Below are positions 44,007 to 53,146 of a DNA stretch of 64,000 bases, piece after piece. The DNA is taken from positions 1 to 64,000 of the forward strand of contig DATGLK010000104.1 in the NCBI GenBank assembly GCA_035294265.1, read 5' to 3'. Each line of letters begins with the position of its first letter. Within the stretch, counting starts at the first letter, position 1. Origin of the DNA: Candidatus Binataceae bacterium. GTDB taxonomy: Bacteria; Desulfobacterota; Binatia; Binatales; Binataceae. Under the pieces are notes generated by a model that was not told the DNA's origin, did no database searches, and worked only from the letters and a program-made list of their open reading frames with translations. Position numbers and translations under genes: made by a program.

Positions 44007-45275
44007 TTGAGCGCAGTCGCCAGTTCGTTCGCCTCCCCGTCCTCCGCCCAGGCCCACCGCCTGGTGTTGGCCGGAATGGCGGGAAATGTTCTGGAATGGT
44101 ACGACTTTTCGGTTTACGGCTGCTTCGCTCCCACTATCGCAAAAACCTTCTTTCCCGCTCACAATCCCGCCACCTCCCTGTTGGAGGCTTTCGCGGTCTT
44201 TGCCGTGGGCTTCCTGATGCGCCCAGTGGGCGGATTGCTGTTGGGCTACCTGGGCGATCGTGCCGGGCGCGAGCGCGCCCTGATAGTCTCGGTGCTGGCG
44301 ATGGCGCTGCCTACCTGCGCGATGGGTTTGTTGCCCTCTTATCAGCGCTGGGGATTGACCGCCGCCGTATTGATGGTAGCAATGCGCCTAATCCAAGGGC
44401 TGGCGGTGGGGGGAGAGTACACCACCTCGGTGGTCTTCATGATCGAGCGCTGCGCCCAGCATCGGCGCGGCCTGATCGGCGCCTTCGGCTCGGCCGGTGC
44501 GTTCGTGGGCATCTTTCTCGGCTCGGCGGTCAGCGCTCTGCTGGCCTGGCTGATGCCTGCTGAGCTGGCACGCTATAGCTGGCGCGCCGCCTTTCTGACC
44601 GGCATCGTGGTGGGGCTAATCGGCTATTGGTTGCGACGTGATTACCGCGCCGCTCCCTCTGGCGCTCCTGCGCTGGGCGCAATCCTGCGCCGCCACTGGC
44701 CCGGGATGCTGCAAATCGCGGCCTTCAAAGCACTCGACGCAGTGGGCTTTTATCTTGCCTTCATTTACGGCGTGACCTACCTAACCCAGTTTTGCGGCCT
44801 CGCCCACGGCTCCGCCTTGGCGATCAATACGCTGGGAATGGCGCTGTTATTCATGGTGTTGCCAGCAGCGGGAGCGCTGTCGGATTGGAGCGGGCGCAAG
44901 CCTCTGCTGCTGGGCTCCGCGTTGCTGGCGCTGCTGTTGGCGCGACCGCTATTTGGGCTCTTTCGCCTGGGCGGCTTCACCGCGCCGCTGCTCGCCCAAC
45001 TCGGCTTCGCCGTGATTATGGGAACTTTCGACGGTGTCTCGCCCGCCGCGATGGCCGAGGCCTTCCCGGCCAGCGTACGCTGTAGCGCAGTAGCGATAAG
45101 CCACAACCTGTGCATGGCCATACTCGGTGGTACTGCTCCGATGGCGGCCACTTTTCTGATCGCGCGCAGTGGCAGCGCACTGATTCCCGCCTGGTATCTG
45201 ATGGGTGCCGCGCTACTGTCGGCCGGCTTTACCCTGAGTTTGCGCGAGAGCGCTTTCCGGCCCCTGCCGCCCTGA
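44007..45275 (+). CDS. MFS transporter, MHS (ProP/KgtP-like) family
   Basis: This 422-residue protein starts at TTG 44007, with GGAG seven bases upstream. The N-terminal signature AGMAGNVLEWYDFSVYGCF is typical of metabolite:H+ symporters. The loop between helices 2 and 3, GYLGDRAGRERALI, and its repeat DWSGRKPLLLG are conserved, as is GGEYTTSVVFM. It probably imports a carboxylate or zwitterion. It follows the PLP gene by 62 bases and may be co-transcribed. Confidence 0.85.
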   Translation: MSAVASSFASPSSAQAHRLVLAGMAGNVLEWYDFSVYGCFAPTIAKTFFPAHNPATSLLEAFAVFAVGFLMRPVGGLLLGYLGDRAGRERALIVSVLAMALPTCAMGLLPSYQRWGLTAAVLMVAMRLIQGLAVGGEYTTSVVFMIERCAQHRRGLIGAFGSAGAFVGIFLGSAVSALLAWLMPAELARYSWRAAFLTGIVVGLIGYWLRRDYRAAPSGAPALGAILRRHWPGMLQIAAFKALDAVGFYLAFIYGVTYLTQFCGLAHGSALAINTLGMALLFMVLPAAGALSDWSGRKPLLLGSALLALLLARPLFGLFRLGGFTAPLLAQLGFAVIMGTFDGVSPAAMAEAFPASVRCSAVAISHNLCMAILGGTAPMAATFLIARSGSALIPAWYLMGAALLSAGFTLSLRESAFRPLPP

Positions 45276-45290
45276 AGCAGGGATAAAAAG

Positions 45291-45317
45291 GCGGCGCCGG
45301 CCCACAGCCGGCGCCGC
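45291..45317. terminator. bidirectional terminator
   Basis: A perfect 11-bp GC-rich stem (GCGGCGCCGGC and its complement) with a CCACA loop lies between the convergent permease and thioredoxin genes. AAAAA precedes it and TTCAG follows. Confidence 0.75.
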
Positions 45318-45342
45318 TTCAGCTAGTCCACGTCAACCCAGA

Positions 45343-45675
45343 TCAGGCGAGCGCGGCGTCAACCGCGCGGACCAAGTGCCCCTTGGGAACCGCCCCGACA
45401 ATTTGATCCTTGACCTGACCACCCTTGATGATGAGCAGATTGGGAATGCCGCGCACGCCGTAACGCGAGGGCGTTTGCGGGTTGTCATCGACGTTGATTT
45501 TGACCACTTTCAGGCGACCGGCATAATCGTTGGCCACTTCGTCCACCAGCGGCGCAATCGCTCGGCAGGGGCCGCACCACGGAGCCCAGAAGTCAATCAA
45601 GACCGGGGTCTCGGATTTAAGCACTTCGCGTTCGAAATCAGCATCGCTGATATGAGAGACCTTGTCGCTGGCCAT
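45343..45675 (-). CDS. trxA: thioredoxin
   Basis: The 110-residue protein has PVLIDFWAPWCGPCRAIAP with the redox pair WCGPC (about 34-38) and the cis-Pro loop RGIPNLLIIKGG (about 77-78). It is a general cytoplasmic disulphide reductase. The length and start (MASDKVSHISDADFE) are standard, and TAAGAGGAAAAGC is upstream. It could be the electron source for the Cys/Sec redox protein at 3479-3829, which is an inference from chemistry only. Confidence 0.95.
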   Translation of the reverse strand: MASDKVSHISDADFEREVLKSETPVLIDFWAPWCGPCRAIAPLVDEVANDYAGRLKVVKINVDDNPQTPSRYGVRGIPNLLIIKGGQVKDQIVGAVPKGHLVRAVDAALA

Positions 45676-45747
45676 TTAGCTTTTCCTCTTAGAGCTAGCC
45701 TATTGAAGCAACATAAGTACGCCTACTCGCCTAGTCAAGGCAAATCT

Positions 45748-46773
45748 TCACTGGCGGCGAACCTGCCGGCATTGGCCTGGCCAATCCTTTTCGGTAAACC
45801 CTTCGCGCTCGCTTTCCACCACCTCGCGCGCAAAGCTGCCGGCCGAACTAAGCCCCATCGGAATACGGAAAATGATGTTCATGAAGCTTATCGACAAGGC
45901 CATCGCAAGCAGGTTGGCCTTGGTGGCAAAGGCATGGAAACCGCTGACCAAAACCGCCTGCAAGGGCCCTAAGCCCACCGGCGTTATCGGCAACCCGCCC
46001 AGCAAAAGCACAATTGGGGTATAGCTGAGGACCTTGGCGACCGGCGCGGCAATGCCGAAACCCATCATCTGAAAATAAAGCATCACCCCCTGCCCGGCGA
46101 AGATCGGTGCGCGAATTGCAGCCAACTTGCCATATTCCGCCCAACCTGCCTGTCGGAAGCTCACCAGCGAGGGACGATCGTACACCCAGCGCAACGGTCG
46201 CCACGCCGGTCGACCGCGAGAGAAAAACCACGCGACAAGCCACATCAGAGCAAGCAGCGCGGTAGGAACGAACCAATATTTCAGCACCAGCGGATAACGG
46301 TCGGCGACGCCCGCCATCAGGCCAAAGAACAGCAGGATTTGCAGGTCGATAAAGGCTTGAAAAAGCAAGGTCATTCCGGCGGCCAGCCAGGGCACCGCCT
46401 TACGCCGATGAACGAAGAGCACCAGCGCGCTACCGGCTACCGCCAGATTAACGAGCTGTAGAAAGTATTGCGCTGCATTGGGCCAGATCATTTCGCGGAA
46501 GGTGGTCTTGGAATGAAAATAGGTAAAAAGACGAGAATAAAGCACGGTCTCGCCCACGAACCAGATCGCAAAGGAACCCACGCAAGCTGGGATAAAAATC
46601 CACAAATGCGCCAGGCGGAAATTGGCTAAAAGCTGGTCGATTGGAACATCACGGGCCAAATAATAGATGATTCCGAAAGCCAACCCATAAATCGCCAGAT
46701 TTTGAATCCATGGGTTGCGAGTCCAGGTCCGGAGGCGGTCCGTCGACAGAGGCCGCCAAGAAAAGCGTTGCAT
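45748..46773 (-). CDS. flippase-like / lysylphosphatidylglycerol-synthase transmembrane region protein
   Basis: ATG 46773 gives 341 residues; a longer frame would run through the tRNA gene and is rejected. There are about eight hydrophobic helices. The motifs GLPITPVGLGPLQAVLV and PIFAGQGVMLYF, with a C-terminal FMNIIFRIPMG, fit the UPF0104/AglD2-type flippase-like family, which is related to the membrane half of MprF. These proteins move or modify lipids; the cargo is unknown. The cytosolic synthase domain of MprF is absent. Confidence 0.7.
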   Translation of the reverse strand: MQRFSWRPLSTDRLRTWTRNPWIQNLAIYGLAFGIIYYLARDVPIDQLLANFRLAHLWIFIPACVGSFAIWFVGETVLYSRLFTYFHSKTTFREMIWPNAAQYFLQLVNLAVAGSALVLFVHRRKAVPWLAAGMTLLFQAFIDLQILLFFGLMAGVADRYPLVLKYWFVPTALLALMWLVAWFFSRGRPAWRPLRWVYDRPSLVSFRQAGWAEYGKLAAIRAPIFAGQGVMLYFQMMGFGIAAPVAKVLSYTPIVLLLGGLPITPVGLGPLQAVLVSGFHAFATKANLLAMALSISFMNIIFRIPMGLSSAGSFAREVVESEREGFTEKDWPGQCRQVRRQ

Positions 46774-46903
46774 CCTCCCATTATGCCCTAAATTCACCGG
46801 ACCGTACCTAAGCAGGGTCGCCCCTTCGAACCCCATCGCGAACCCTAAATCATTGCGGACGACCCCCAGCTGGCTCGGCGGGATAGGCTTGGACCTTAGC
46901 TGC

Positions 46904-46995
46904 TGGCGGAGAGGGGGGGATTTGAACCCCCGAGACCCTTTCGAGTCTACACGCTCTCCAGGCGTGCGCCTTAAACCGGGCTCGGCCACCTCTCC
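46904..46995 (-). tRNA. tRNA-Ser (anticodon GGA)
   Basis: Acceptor GGAGAGG pairs with CCTCTCC; the discriminator is G and CCA is encoded. D arm GGCCGAG...; anticodon arm CACGC-CTGGAGA-GCGTG with GGA (reads UCC and UCU); a long class-II variable arm (about 18 nt); T arm GGGGG-TTCAAAT-CCCCC. The length is 92 nt. Seen by hand folding. Confidence 0.93.
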
Positions 46996-47162
46996 GCGCG
47001 GGGTTGCGCGCCACGAAAGCTGAGGAAATTTGCGCCCAAGGCAGTATGCCACGCTCACACCGGCCTCGCCACCGGCGGGATGACGCCCACCCCCCCGCGG
47101 AGCAGAGATTGGGGAAAAGGAAGCTGATGCGTTGTGAGTGAGGCTTGGCCTTCAGCGGCGAC

Positions 47163-48011
47163 TTACGAGCCTAGCGGAGCGCGCACCCGGCGACCGATCC
47201 CAGGCCTGAGCAGCACGCGGGCAGCCAGGTTCATGAATACCACCACAAAGATCAAGATCAGGGCCCCACCCCAGGCCTGTTGATGCCAGGAGCGATAGGG
47301 AGAAATCGCATAGGTGAAGACTTGCAACGATAACTCCGCCATCGGGTTGTTCGGGTTGAATTCCCAAAACTGACTGCCAAAGGCGGTGAACAGCAGCGGC
47401 GCGGTTTCCCCGGTAACGCGTGCAATTGCCAGCACCATTCCCGTGGTGATCCCGGCACGCGCCGAAGGCAGTATGACGTGCACAATCGCCCGATGCGGTG
47501 GGATGCCCAGCGCAATGGCCGACTCGTAGAGTTCACGCGCTACGCCTTTTATCGCCGATTCGGTGGTCGTGATAATCACTGGCAACATCAGGATGGCAAA
47601 GGCAAAAGACGCCGACCAGGCCGAGAAATGGCCCATGGGGGCGACCAAAAGTGTGTAGGCAAACAGGCCTATCGCAATGCTCGGAATTCCGGCGAGCACG
47701 TCGGAGAGAAAGCGCACCGTAGCCGCCAAGGGACCATGGCCGAAATAGGTTAGGAAGACTCCCGTCAGGGCTCCGATAGGAATGGCGGCCACGGCCGCCA
47801 ATCCCACGATGATCGCGCTACCGACAATGCCATTGCCAACGCCGCCGCCGGGGATTCCAACCGGACGCGGGAGCTGGGTGGCAAAAGCCAGCGAGAGCGC
47901 CCCGATGCCTTCGCGAACCACATAACCCAGGATCACCAGCAGCACGATAGCTACCCCGGCGGCGCAAAAAGCCGTGGCGAAGATCCCGCAAGCACTGCGC
48001 AAGCGATGCAT
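47163..48011 (-). CDS. pstA: phosphate ABC transporter permease PstA
   Basis: ATG 48011 begins MHRLRSACG (282 residues) and lies 17 bases after the PstC stop; a long upstream extension is rejected because it overlaps pstC. Six membrane helices; the EAA-like loop is ELYESAIALGIPPHRAIVHVILPSARAGI. Together with PstC it forms the membrane channel of the high-affinity phosphate importer. The gene ends the pst cluster here: no pstB or phoU follows. Confidence 0.9.
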   Translation of the reverse strand: MHRLRSACGIFATAFCAAGVAIVLLVILGYVVREGIGALSLAFATQLPRPVGIPGGGVGNGIVGSAIIVGLAAVAAIPIGALTGVFLTYFGHGPLAATVRFLSDVLAGIPSIAIGLFAYTLLVAPMGHFSAWSASFAFAILMLPVIITTTESAIKGVARELYESAIALGIPPHRAIVHVILPSARAGITTGMVLAIARVTGETAPLLFTAFGSQFWEFNPNNPMAELSLQVFTYAISPYRSWHQQAWGGALILIFVVVFMNLAARVLLRPGIGRRVRAPLGS

Positions 48012-48028
48012 CCCAGCGCCTTCCCGCC

Positions 48029-49075
48029 TCAGTCTTCCGCCGGCCGGAAGACGGTCCACAGCAACAGCCGGGCCAGTCCATTGACGATCACGCTTATGAC
48101 AAACAGCAACAATCCCAACTCGATCAACGCGCTCAGATAGAGTTGACTGGTTGCTTCGGTGAACTCGTTGGCGATGACGCTGGAAAGGCTGTAGGCGGGA
48201 GCAAACCAGGAGACTGAAATAGCGGGCCGATTGCCGATCACCATGGTGGTCGCGATGGTCTCGCCCAGCGCGCGCCCCAGCGCAAGCGCGCAAGCGCCGA
48301 AAACCCCGGCGCGCGCGCCCGGCAGCACCACCATCCAGAAGCCTTGCCAGCGGCTCGCTCCCAGCGCCCAAATGGCTTCACGCTGACTTTGAGGGATCGC
48401 CGCCATCACATCGCGGGAGATGGCGGTGACTGTCGGGACGATCATGATCGCTAGAACCACGCCGGCCGTGAGCATGCCTATCCCATAGATCGCGCCGGTA
48501 AAAAACGGCAGGAAGCCCAGATACTTTTGCAGCCACGGCTCCAGGTAGTCGCGCATGACTGGGGCCAGCACAAACAGACCCCACAGGCCGTAAACCACGC
48601 TGGGAATCGCCGCCAGCAGCTCGATTAGAAAGCTGAGCGGAGTGGTAAACCAAGCCGGACCAAACTCGGCCAGAAAAGCCCCAGCCAAGATTCCCACAAC
48701 TGCGGCCAACACAATCGCAATCGAAGAGCTGACCACGGTACCGTAGATAAAGGTAAGGGCGCCGAACTGGTTGGTAACCGGGTTCCAGGCGCTGGTCCAC
48801 AGGAATGATAGGCCAAAGGTTTCAATCGCCAACCGCGATTTCCACGACAACTCCACGAACAGAGCAAGCACCAGGGCAAGAAAAATCGCGGTCGCGCTGT
48901 AGACGCAGGCCGCAAATCCTCTCCCGCGATGGGCTGCCGGACGGGTCGCAGGCAACCGGCTTGGCGGGGGCTGGACCGGCGCGGTCGTAACGATGGCGCG
49001 CGCCGTCTCGGCGCCTTTCGAGACGCGCGCACACCCGAGATCGCTGCCTGACCGAAGTTCCTCGGACTTAGCCAT
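48029..49075 (-). CDS. pstC: phosphate ABC transporter permease PstC
   Basis: ATG 49075 gives 348 residues. The N-terminus has a polar Ala/Pro-rich leader of about 50 residues (KGAETARAIVTTAPVQPPPS), longer than in E. coli PstC. Six or more helices follow; the ATPase-contact loop is IPQSQREAIWALGASRWQGFWMVVLPGAR (about 232-260), and LAAIPSVVYGLWG matches the family. The start lies 8 bases after the pstS stop (ATG 49075, pstS ends 49083), so translation is tightly coupled. Confidence 0.9.
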   Translation of the reverse strand: MAKSEELRSGSDLGCARVSKGAETARAIVTTAPVQPPPSRLPATRPAAHRGRGFAACVYSATAIFLALVLALFVELSWKSRLAIETFGLSFLWTSAWNPVTNQFGALTFIYGTVVSSSIAIVLAAVVGILAGAFLAEFGPAWFTTPLSFLIELLAAIPSVVYGLWGLFVLAPVMRDYLEPWLQKYLGFLPFFTGAIYGIGMLTAGVVLAIMIVPTVTAISRDVMAAIPQSQREAIWALGASRWQGFWMVVLPGARAGVFGACALALGRALGETIATTMVIGNRPAISVSWFAPAYSLSSVIANEFTEATSQLYLSALIELGLLLFVISVIVNGLARLLLWTVFRPAED

Positions 49076-49082
49076 CAAAATT

Positions 49083-50126
49083 TTATTGGACAGCACCCTC
49101 GCTTTTCGTATCGCCGAGGATCTTGAGCGCCTGTCGCTGCACGTTGTCGGGCAGCGGCACATAGTCGACCGCCGCCGCATCCGCCTGCCCCTTGGTCACC
49201 AGCCAAGTCATGACCGCCTTCACCAAAGCGGCGCGCTTAGGATCGCTTGATGTCTCATATAGCATCACCCAAGAATAACCCGCGATGGGATAAGCATTAG
49301 CGCCCGGAGCATCAACAATCGAAAAATCGGTGGAGCTTACGTTGGGCTTGGTCGCTGCCGCCGCCCTGGTCGTGGCCAGCGAGGGATACAGGTACCTGCC
49401 TGCCCGATTGCGAACTTGAGCATAGGGCATATCATTCTGCAGGACGTAGGCAAGCTCGACGTAACCGATCGCGCCCGGCGTCTGGCGGACTTGGCCGGCC
49501 ACGCCTTCGTTGCCCTTGCCGCCAATTCCAACCGGCCATTGCACGCTTTTACCAATCCCGACTTTCTCCTTCCATTCGGGCGATACCGCGCTGAGGAAAT
49601 CGGTGAAAATATAAGTCGTCCCCGAGCCATCCGAGCGATGGACCACCACGATCGGCAGGGCCGGCAGCTTCAAATCAGGGTTGAGCTTTTGGAGTTCGGC
49701 ATCATTCCATTGGGTGATTTTACCCAGATAGATTGCGGCAATCGACTCCCGGGTCAGGCGCAGGCCCTTGCCGATTCCTGGCAGATTATAGCCGATAGCC
49801 TCGCTTCCCAAGGTCACCGGAATCTGCAGGACCGGCTGTCCTGCCTGTTTCAGCTCGTTTTCATCAGCAGGAACATCGCTCGCACCAAAATCAACAGTTT
49901 TAGCGATAAATTGCTGAATTCCGCCACCGCTGCCGATCGATTGATAATTTACCGTCACGTCGTTGTTCTGTTGGCTGTAGTCATAGAAGGCCCGCGAAAA
50001 GAAGGGATAATCAAACGTCGATCCAGCTCCGGTCAGTTGGGTGGCTGCGCCGACCTGCGACGCGATAGGGATTATTACGGATAGGACCGCGAGCAGGGCA
50101 ACGCGGGCATAGGAGCGGACGCACAT
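49083..50126 (-). CDS. pstS: periplasmic phosphate-binding protein PstS
   Basis: 347 residues with a signal peptide (SYARVALLAVLSVIIPIAS, cleaved near GAATQ). The PstS pattern is complete: LTGAGSTFDYPFF, VNYQSIGSGGGIQQF, DFGASDVPADENEL, IVVVHRSDGSGTTYIFTDFL and GVAGQVRQTPGAIGYVE. It binds phosphate in the periplasm and delivers it to PstCA. A strong GGAGGT lies before ATG 50126. A possible Pho box is noted at 50206-50223. The ATP-hydrolysing subunit is not adjacent. Confidence 0.93.
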   Translation of the reverse strand: MCVRSYARVALLAVLSVIIPIASQVGAATQLTGAGSTFDYPFFSRAFYDYSQQNNDVTVNYQSIGSGGGIQQFIAKTVDFGASDVPADENELKQAGQPVLQIPVTLGSEAIGYNLPGIGKGLRLTRESIAAIYLGKITQWNDAELQKLNPDLKLPALPIVVVHRSDGSGTTYIFTDFLSAVSPEWKEKVGIGKSVQWPVGIGGKGNEGVAGQVRQTPGAIGYVELAYVLQNDMPYAQVRNRAGRYLYPSLATTRAAAATKPNVSSTDFSIVDAPGANAYPIAGYSWVMLYETSSDPKRAALVKAVMTWLVTKGQADAAAVDYVPLPDNVQRQALKILGDTKSEGAVQ

Positions 50127-50205
50127 GTGTAAGTACCTCCCCGAGCCGACACGAAATCGATCGCGTCGAACTGTAGCAGCGGCACTTTACTCGTAGGAGT
50201 CTCGT

Positions 50206-50223
50206 TTGTTACGAAACTGTTAA
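50206..50223 (+). promoter_or_regulatory. possible Pho box upstream of pstS
   Basis: TTGTTAC, a 4-base spacer and CTGTTAA (7-4-7) resemble the direct repeats of the PhoB site (CTGTCAT-4-CTGTCAT). It lies about 80 bases before pstS. The repeats read in the plus direction, opposite to pstS, which weakens the call. Confidence 0.3.
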
Positions 50224-50355
50224 ACTTGCGCGGCTTATCGAGCAGCCATGCTCAACACCGGTACGTCTGGTTACCAAGGGCTGCCGGCATGACCTAGCAG
50301 TGCCCCCGAGGGGCGACAATAAATCAATTGGCGCGACCGCCCCGACAGCGAGCTC

Positions 50356-51399
50356 TCAGCCTACCGCGGCGGTGGGTGGTTGAGCGCGCTCCTGCGCGAT
50401 CAGCCGCTCGATCAAGGCGCGCGCCTGAAGGGTAGCCCCGTCGCCATGAATTTCGACTAAAGGGGGATCGGGCAACTCGCTGAGGCGTGCCTGCTGGGCT
50501 TCGACGATCGCCTGGTCCTCCTTGAAGGTGGCGGCAACGTCATTGAACAACTCATCCCAGGGTTGGCGGTCGGGCGAAAGCAGCGCCATCGACCAAAAAT
50601 AGAAGCAGCTGGTCTCGGTCTCCGGGGTCATGCCGTGGAAGAGGCGGAAAGCGAATTTCACCTGCGGACTAGCGGGCTGATAGGCGCCCACGCCGGCGTC
50701 AACCGCCCCCGTCCATTGCAAAACCGTGCTGGGAGCGACGAAACGAAATTCCTGGCAGCGGTCGACAAGACCGGTAAAGCCGCCAGCCTTGACGTAAGTT
50801 GGAGGCGGGGGCGAATTGAGCATCCAGCGCACGAAGCGCACCCCATCGGGGGTCTTTTCCACCCGCATCCGGGCCTCCACATGCGCCGACGGCGTGCCGC
50901 CAATGGTACGCCCATGAACGTAGCCTAGATGGGTCAGGTCCATCAGATTGTCCACCATCATCAGGTAACTGGAGCGGATCGGATACATGTCATGGCGCTC
51001 CGACCAAGCGGGATCGTGAGACCAGGGATAGTCCATCGGCTGAATACGCTGGGCTAAAGTGGGGTCGCCAGTCCATAGCCAGACGAATCCATCCTTTTCC
51101 ACCACCGGATAGCTACGCACCCGCGCATTGGGCGGAATGCGATGGCCGCCGGGCACCAGCACGCATCGCCCCTGGACGTCGTAGATCAATCCGTGATAGC
51201 CGCACTCGATCCCTTGGGCGCACAGCGCGCCGTAGCTCAGCGGCGCGCCACGATGGCAGCAGCGATCCTCCAGGGCGGCCACCGTGCCCTCGGGAGAACG
51301 GAACAAAACCACCGGCTGGTTGAGAATCCGCCGCGCCAGCGGTTTGTCGGTCAATTCATCGGCATAAGCGGCTACATACCATGCATTGTTTACAAACAT
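50356..51399 (-). CDS. Rieske oxygenase, vanillate O-demethylase (VanA)-like
   Basis: 347 residues. The Rieske motif is Cys-x-His in DRCCHRGAPLSYG and Cys-x2-His in ECGYHGLIYD; the mononuclear site is DNLMDLTHLGYVHG. The protein starts FVNNAWYVAAYADEL, the standard start of VanA-type oxygenases, which demethylate or hydroxylate aromatic acids using a VanB-type reductase. No VanB-type gene is adjacent. It lies 4 bases from the 466-residue oxygenase gene and is co-transcribed. Its Rieske domain lacks the constant block of RHO-A to N. Confidence 0.88.
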   Translation of the reverse strand: MFVNNAWYVAAYADELTDKPLARRILNQPVVLFRSPEGTVAALEDRCCHRGAPLSYGALCAQGIECGYHGLIYDVQGRCVLVPGGHRIPPNARVRSYPVVEKDGFVWLWTGDPTLAQRIQPMDYPWSHDPAWSERHDMYPIRSSYLMMVDNLMDLTHLGYVHGRTIGGTPSAHVEARMRVEKTPDGVRFVRWMLNSPPPPTYVKAGGFTGLVDRCQEFRFVAPSTVLQWTGAVDAGVGAYQPASPQVKFAFRLFHGMTPETETSCFYFWSMALLSPDRQPWDELFNDVAATFKEDQAIVEAQQARLSELPDPPLVEIHGDGATLQARALIERLIAQERAQPPTAAVG

Positions 51400-51402
51400 C
51401 GC

Positions 51403-52803
51403 TTAAGACCTCTCCTCTCGAACCGAAGGCTCGGTTATAGATGCCGGCGCTGACTGCGCCGGGGTCGGAGTACCGTCGTACAGCGGGGCACGGACTTGCG
51501 TGGCATGCACGCGCATCAATTCGTCGAACTCGGCGATTGGCGATAGCACGTCGAGCGCGCGGACCGCATAAAGCTTGCCCTCGGCGGCCGGTCGCGGCCC
51601 ACGCCCACGCCGTAGGTCACGGGCGAGGTCGAGCAGGAGCCGGCGGACGGTGATAACCGGTACGTCGGAGGAGACCAGATGTTCGCGCGTGCGGTCCACC
51701 AGGCTGCACGCCATGGCTTGTCGGCTGGGCATGTTTTCTTGCAGAGCGCGATCCTGCTCGTTAACGCCGGCGATTCCCGTGAAGTTGTACTGGCGTTGCA
51801 TCTGGCGGTCGATCAGGTAATCGTTGCCGCGGTTCGCGCTCGGCACGAAGGTGTCAATTACATAGCCGTGCGGCAACTCGACCGCGCCCGCCTTCATGCG
51901 CGGCGGAAAGAACGCGCCTTCCATGATGAAGTCGTGCTCTTGGGCACTGAAGGGACGATCGCTGCGGTAAAGAATGCCCCAGGTCGTCGTGTGATAATCG
52001 TCCACCGGCACCCAGGCCCGTCCGTGCAAGGGAAAGGCCGGCGTAGCGATCAGGCTGTACATCGGCATCAGCCACTGAGTCACCCGCCAGTAATATTGAC
52101 CCGGCCCGGCGGTGCGCCGAGCTCCATAGGTCAAGCCGTAATCGGTGCGACGCAGGGTCAGCACGGGAGCCGGGTCGGTCACCGGGCGCACCCCTTGGCG
52201 CCAAAGATTGTCGGGGCGCTGACCGGAGAGATAGCTGTGTAGAAATCCGATGTGTGAGGTGTCGATCTCACCTTCCATCCCCTGGGCATAGTTGCTGCGC
52301 TGGAGCCAGCGCGTGACGTGCTGATAGCCGGCCGGCAGGCGGGCCCATTCAAAGTCGGGCAGTTGCGCTGCTTGGTCGGGTGGCCCCATGTGTATCCAGA
52401 TGACACCGCCAGCTTCCCGGGCGGGATAGGCGGTCACCCCAACCTTGGCCTTGAGGCTTTCGGCATCTTTGGGATTGGGCACATTAGGCACATCCACGCA
52501 GTGGCCATGGACGTCGAACTTCCAGCCGTGGTAAACGCAGCGCAGACCGCACTCCTCATTGCGGCCGAAAAACAACGGGGCCAGCTTGTGCGAGCAGTAG
52601 GCCTCAAGGATTCCGACCCTACCCAAGGTATCGCGAAACGCCACCAGATCTTCGCCCAAAATGCGTAGCCGCAGGGGTGGACAATCGGGCGCAGGCAACT
52701 CCGAGCTGAGCGCCGCGGGCAGCCAAAAGCGCCGAAACAACTCGCCCATCGGCGTGCCGCGTCCCACGCGCGTCAACAGTTCGTTGTCATCATGCGACAG
52801 CAT
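51403..52803 (-). CDS. Rieske oxygenase, phthalate 4,5-dioxygenase-like
   Basis: 466 residues, starting MLSHDDNELLTRVGRGTPMG, the same opening as the array proteins. The Rieske motif is AYCSHKLAPLFFGR...CVYHGWKFD; the mononuclear site is MEGEIDTSHIGFLH. The C-terminal region has NDYLIDRQMQRQYNFTGIAG and SLVDRTREHLVSSD, typical of phthalate dioxygenases, so this is the nearest ordinary homologue of RHO-A to N. Its Rieske domain is quite different from theirs, showing that the motif alone does not force their identity. A C-terminal extension, EVYDGTPTP-type, is low complexity. Confidence 0.88.
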   Translation of the reverse strand: MLSHDDNELLTRVGRGTPMGELFRRFWLPAALSSELPAPDCPPLRLRILGEDLVAFRDTLGRVGILEAYCSHKLAPLFFGRNEECGLRCVYHGWKFDVHGHCVDVPNVPNPKDAESLKAKVGVTAYPAREAGGVIWIHMGPPDQAAQLPDFEWARLPAGYQHVTRWLQRSNYAQGMEGEIDTSHIGFLHSYLSGQRPDNLWRQGVRPVTDPAPVLTLRRTDYGLTYGARRTAGPGQYYWRVTQWLMPMYSLIATPAFPLHGRAWVPVDDYHTTTWGILYRSDRPFSAQEHDFIMEGAFFPPRMKAGAVELPHGYVIDTFVPSANRGNDYLIDRQMQRQYNFTGIAGVNEQDRALQENMPSRQAMACSLVDRTREHLVSSDVPVITVRRLLLDLARDLRRGRGPRPAAEGKLYAVRALDVLSPIAEFDELMRVHATQVRAPLYDGTPTPAQSAPASITEPSVREERS

Positions 52804-53011
52804 CGGCCCTCACGTCCGCAACCTGTTGTGGCCGCGCTGGCAGAAGGCTACATAGGCGCACGGCTGCGTTAGCACGGCGGAACACGCCCTCCCGTACGCA
52901 GGGTGCTGTTTCAAGCGGGCCGGCGCGACCAAGTTTTCGCTACCATCGACTAGCACCCCTGGCCCCTGCCTCACAAGAGCGAATCTGCCTCTTTGCCAAG
53001 CCGCCTGTGAA

Positions 53012-53146
53012 ATGGAGTACACTGAGGCTGCACTGGTCCACCTCAAGAACAAAGGCAGACAGGAGCCGGCTGTGGCTTATCACCGGCGCTTCGAGGCAAC
53101 CCTGCTAAAAAAGTTGAAAGAAAGCCCGATGGGAGCGAGGCCATGA
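53012..53146 (+). CDS. possible 44-residue ORF translationally coupled to the flavoprotein gene
   Basis: An ATG at 53012 opens a 44-codon frame whose stop overlaps the next start (ATGA at 53143). The product is charged and helical (MEYTEAALVHLKNKGRQEP), with KKLKESPMGARP at the end. No family is known, and the ribosome site is weak. The overlap and composition make it plausible as a small leader or partner protein. Confidence 0.35.
   Translation: MEYTEAALVHLKNKGRQEPAVAYHRRFEATLLKKLKESPMGARP

Noticed and set aside
45748-47058. 436-residue reading of the flippase-like gene
   Set aside because: It would run through the tRNA-Ser gene. The internal ATG at 46773 fits the first membrane helix.
47163-48371. 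402-residue reading of PstA
   Set aside because: The added N-terminus is Arg- and His-rich nonsense overlapping pstC. The start at 48011 gives a normal PstA.
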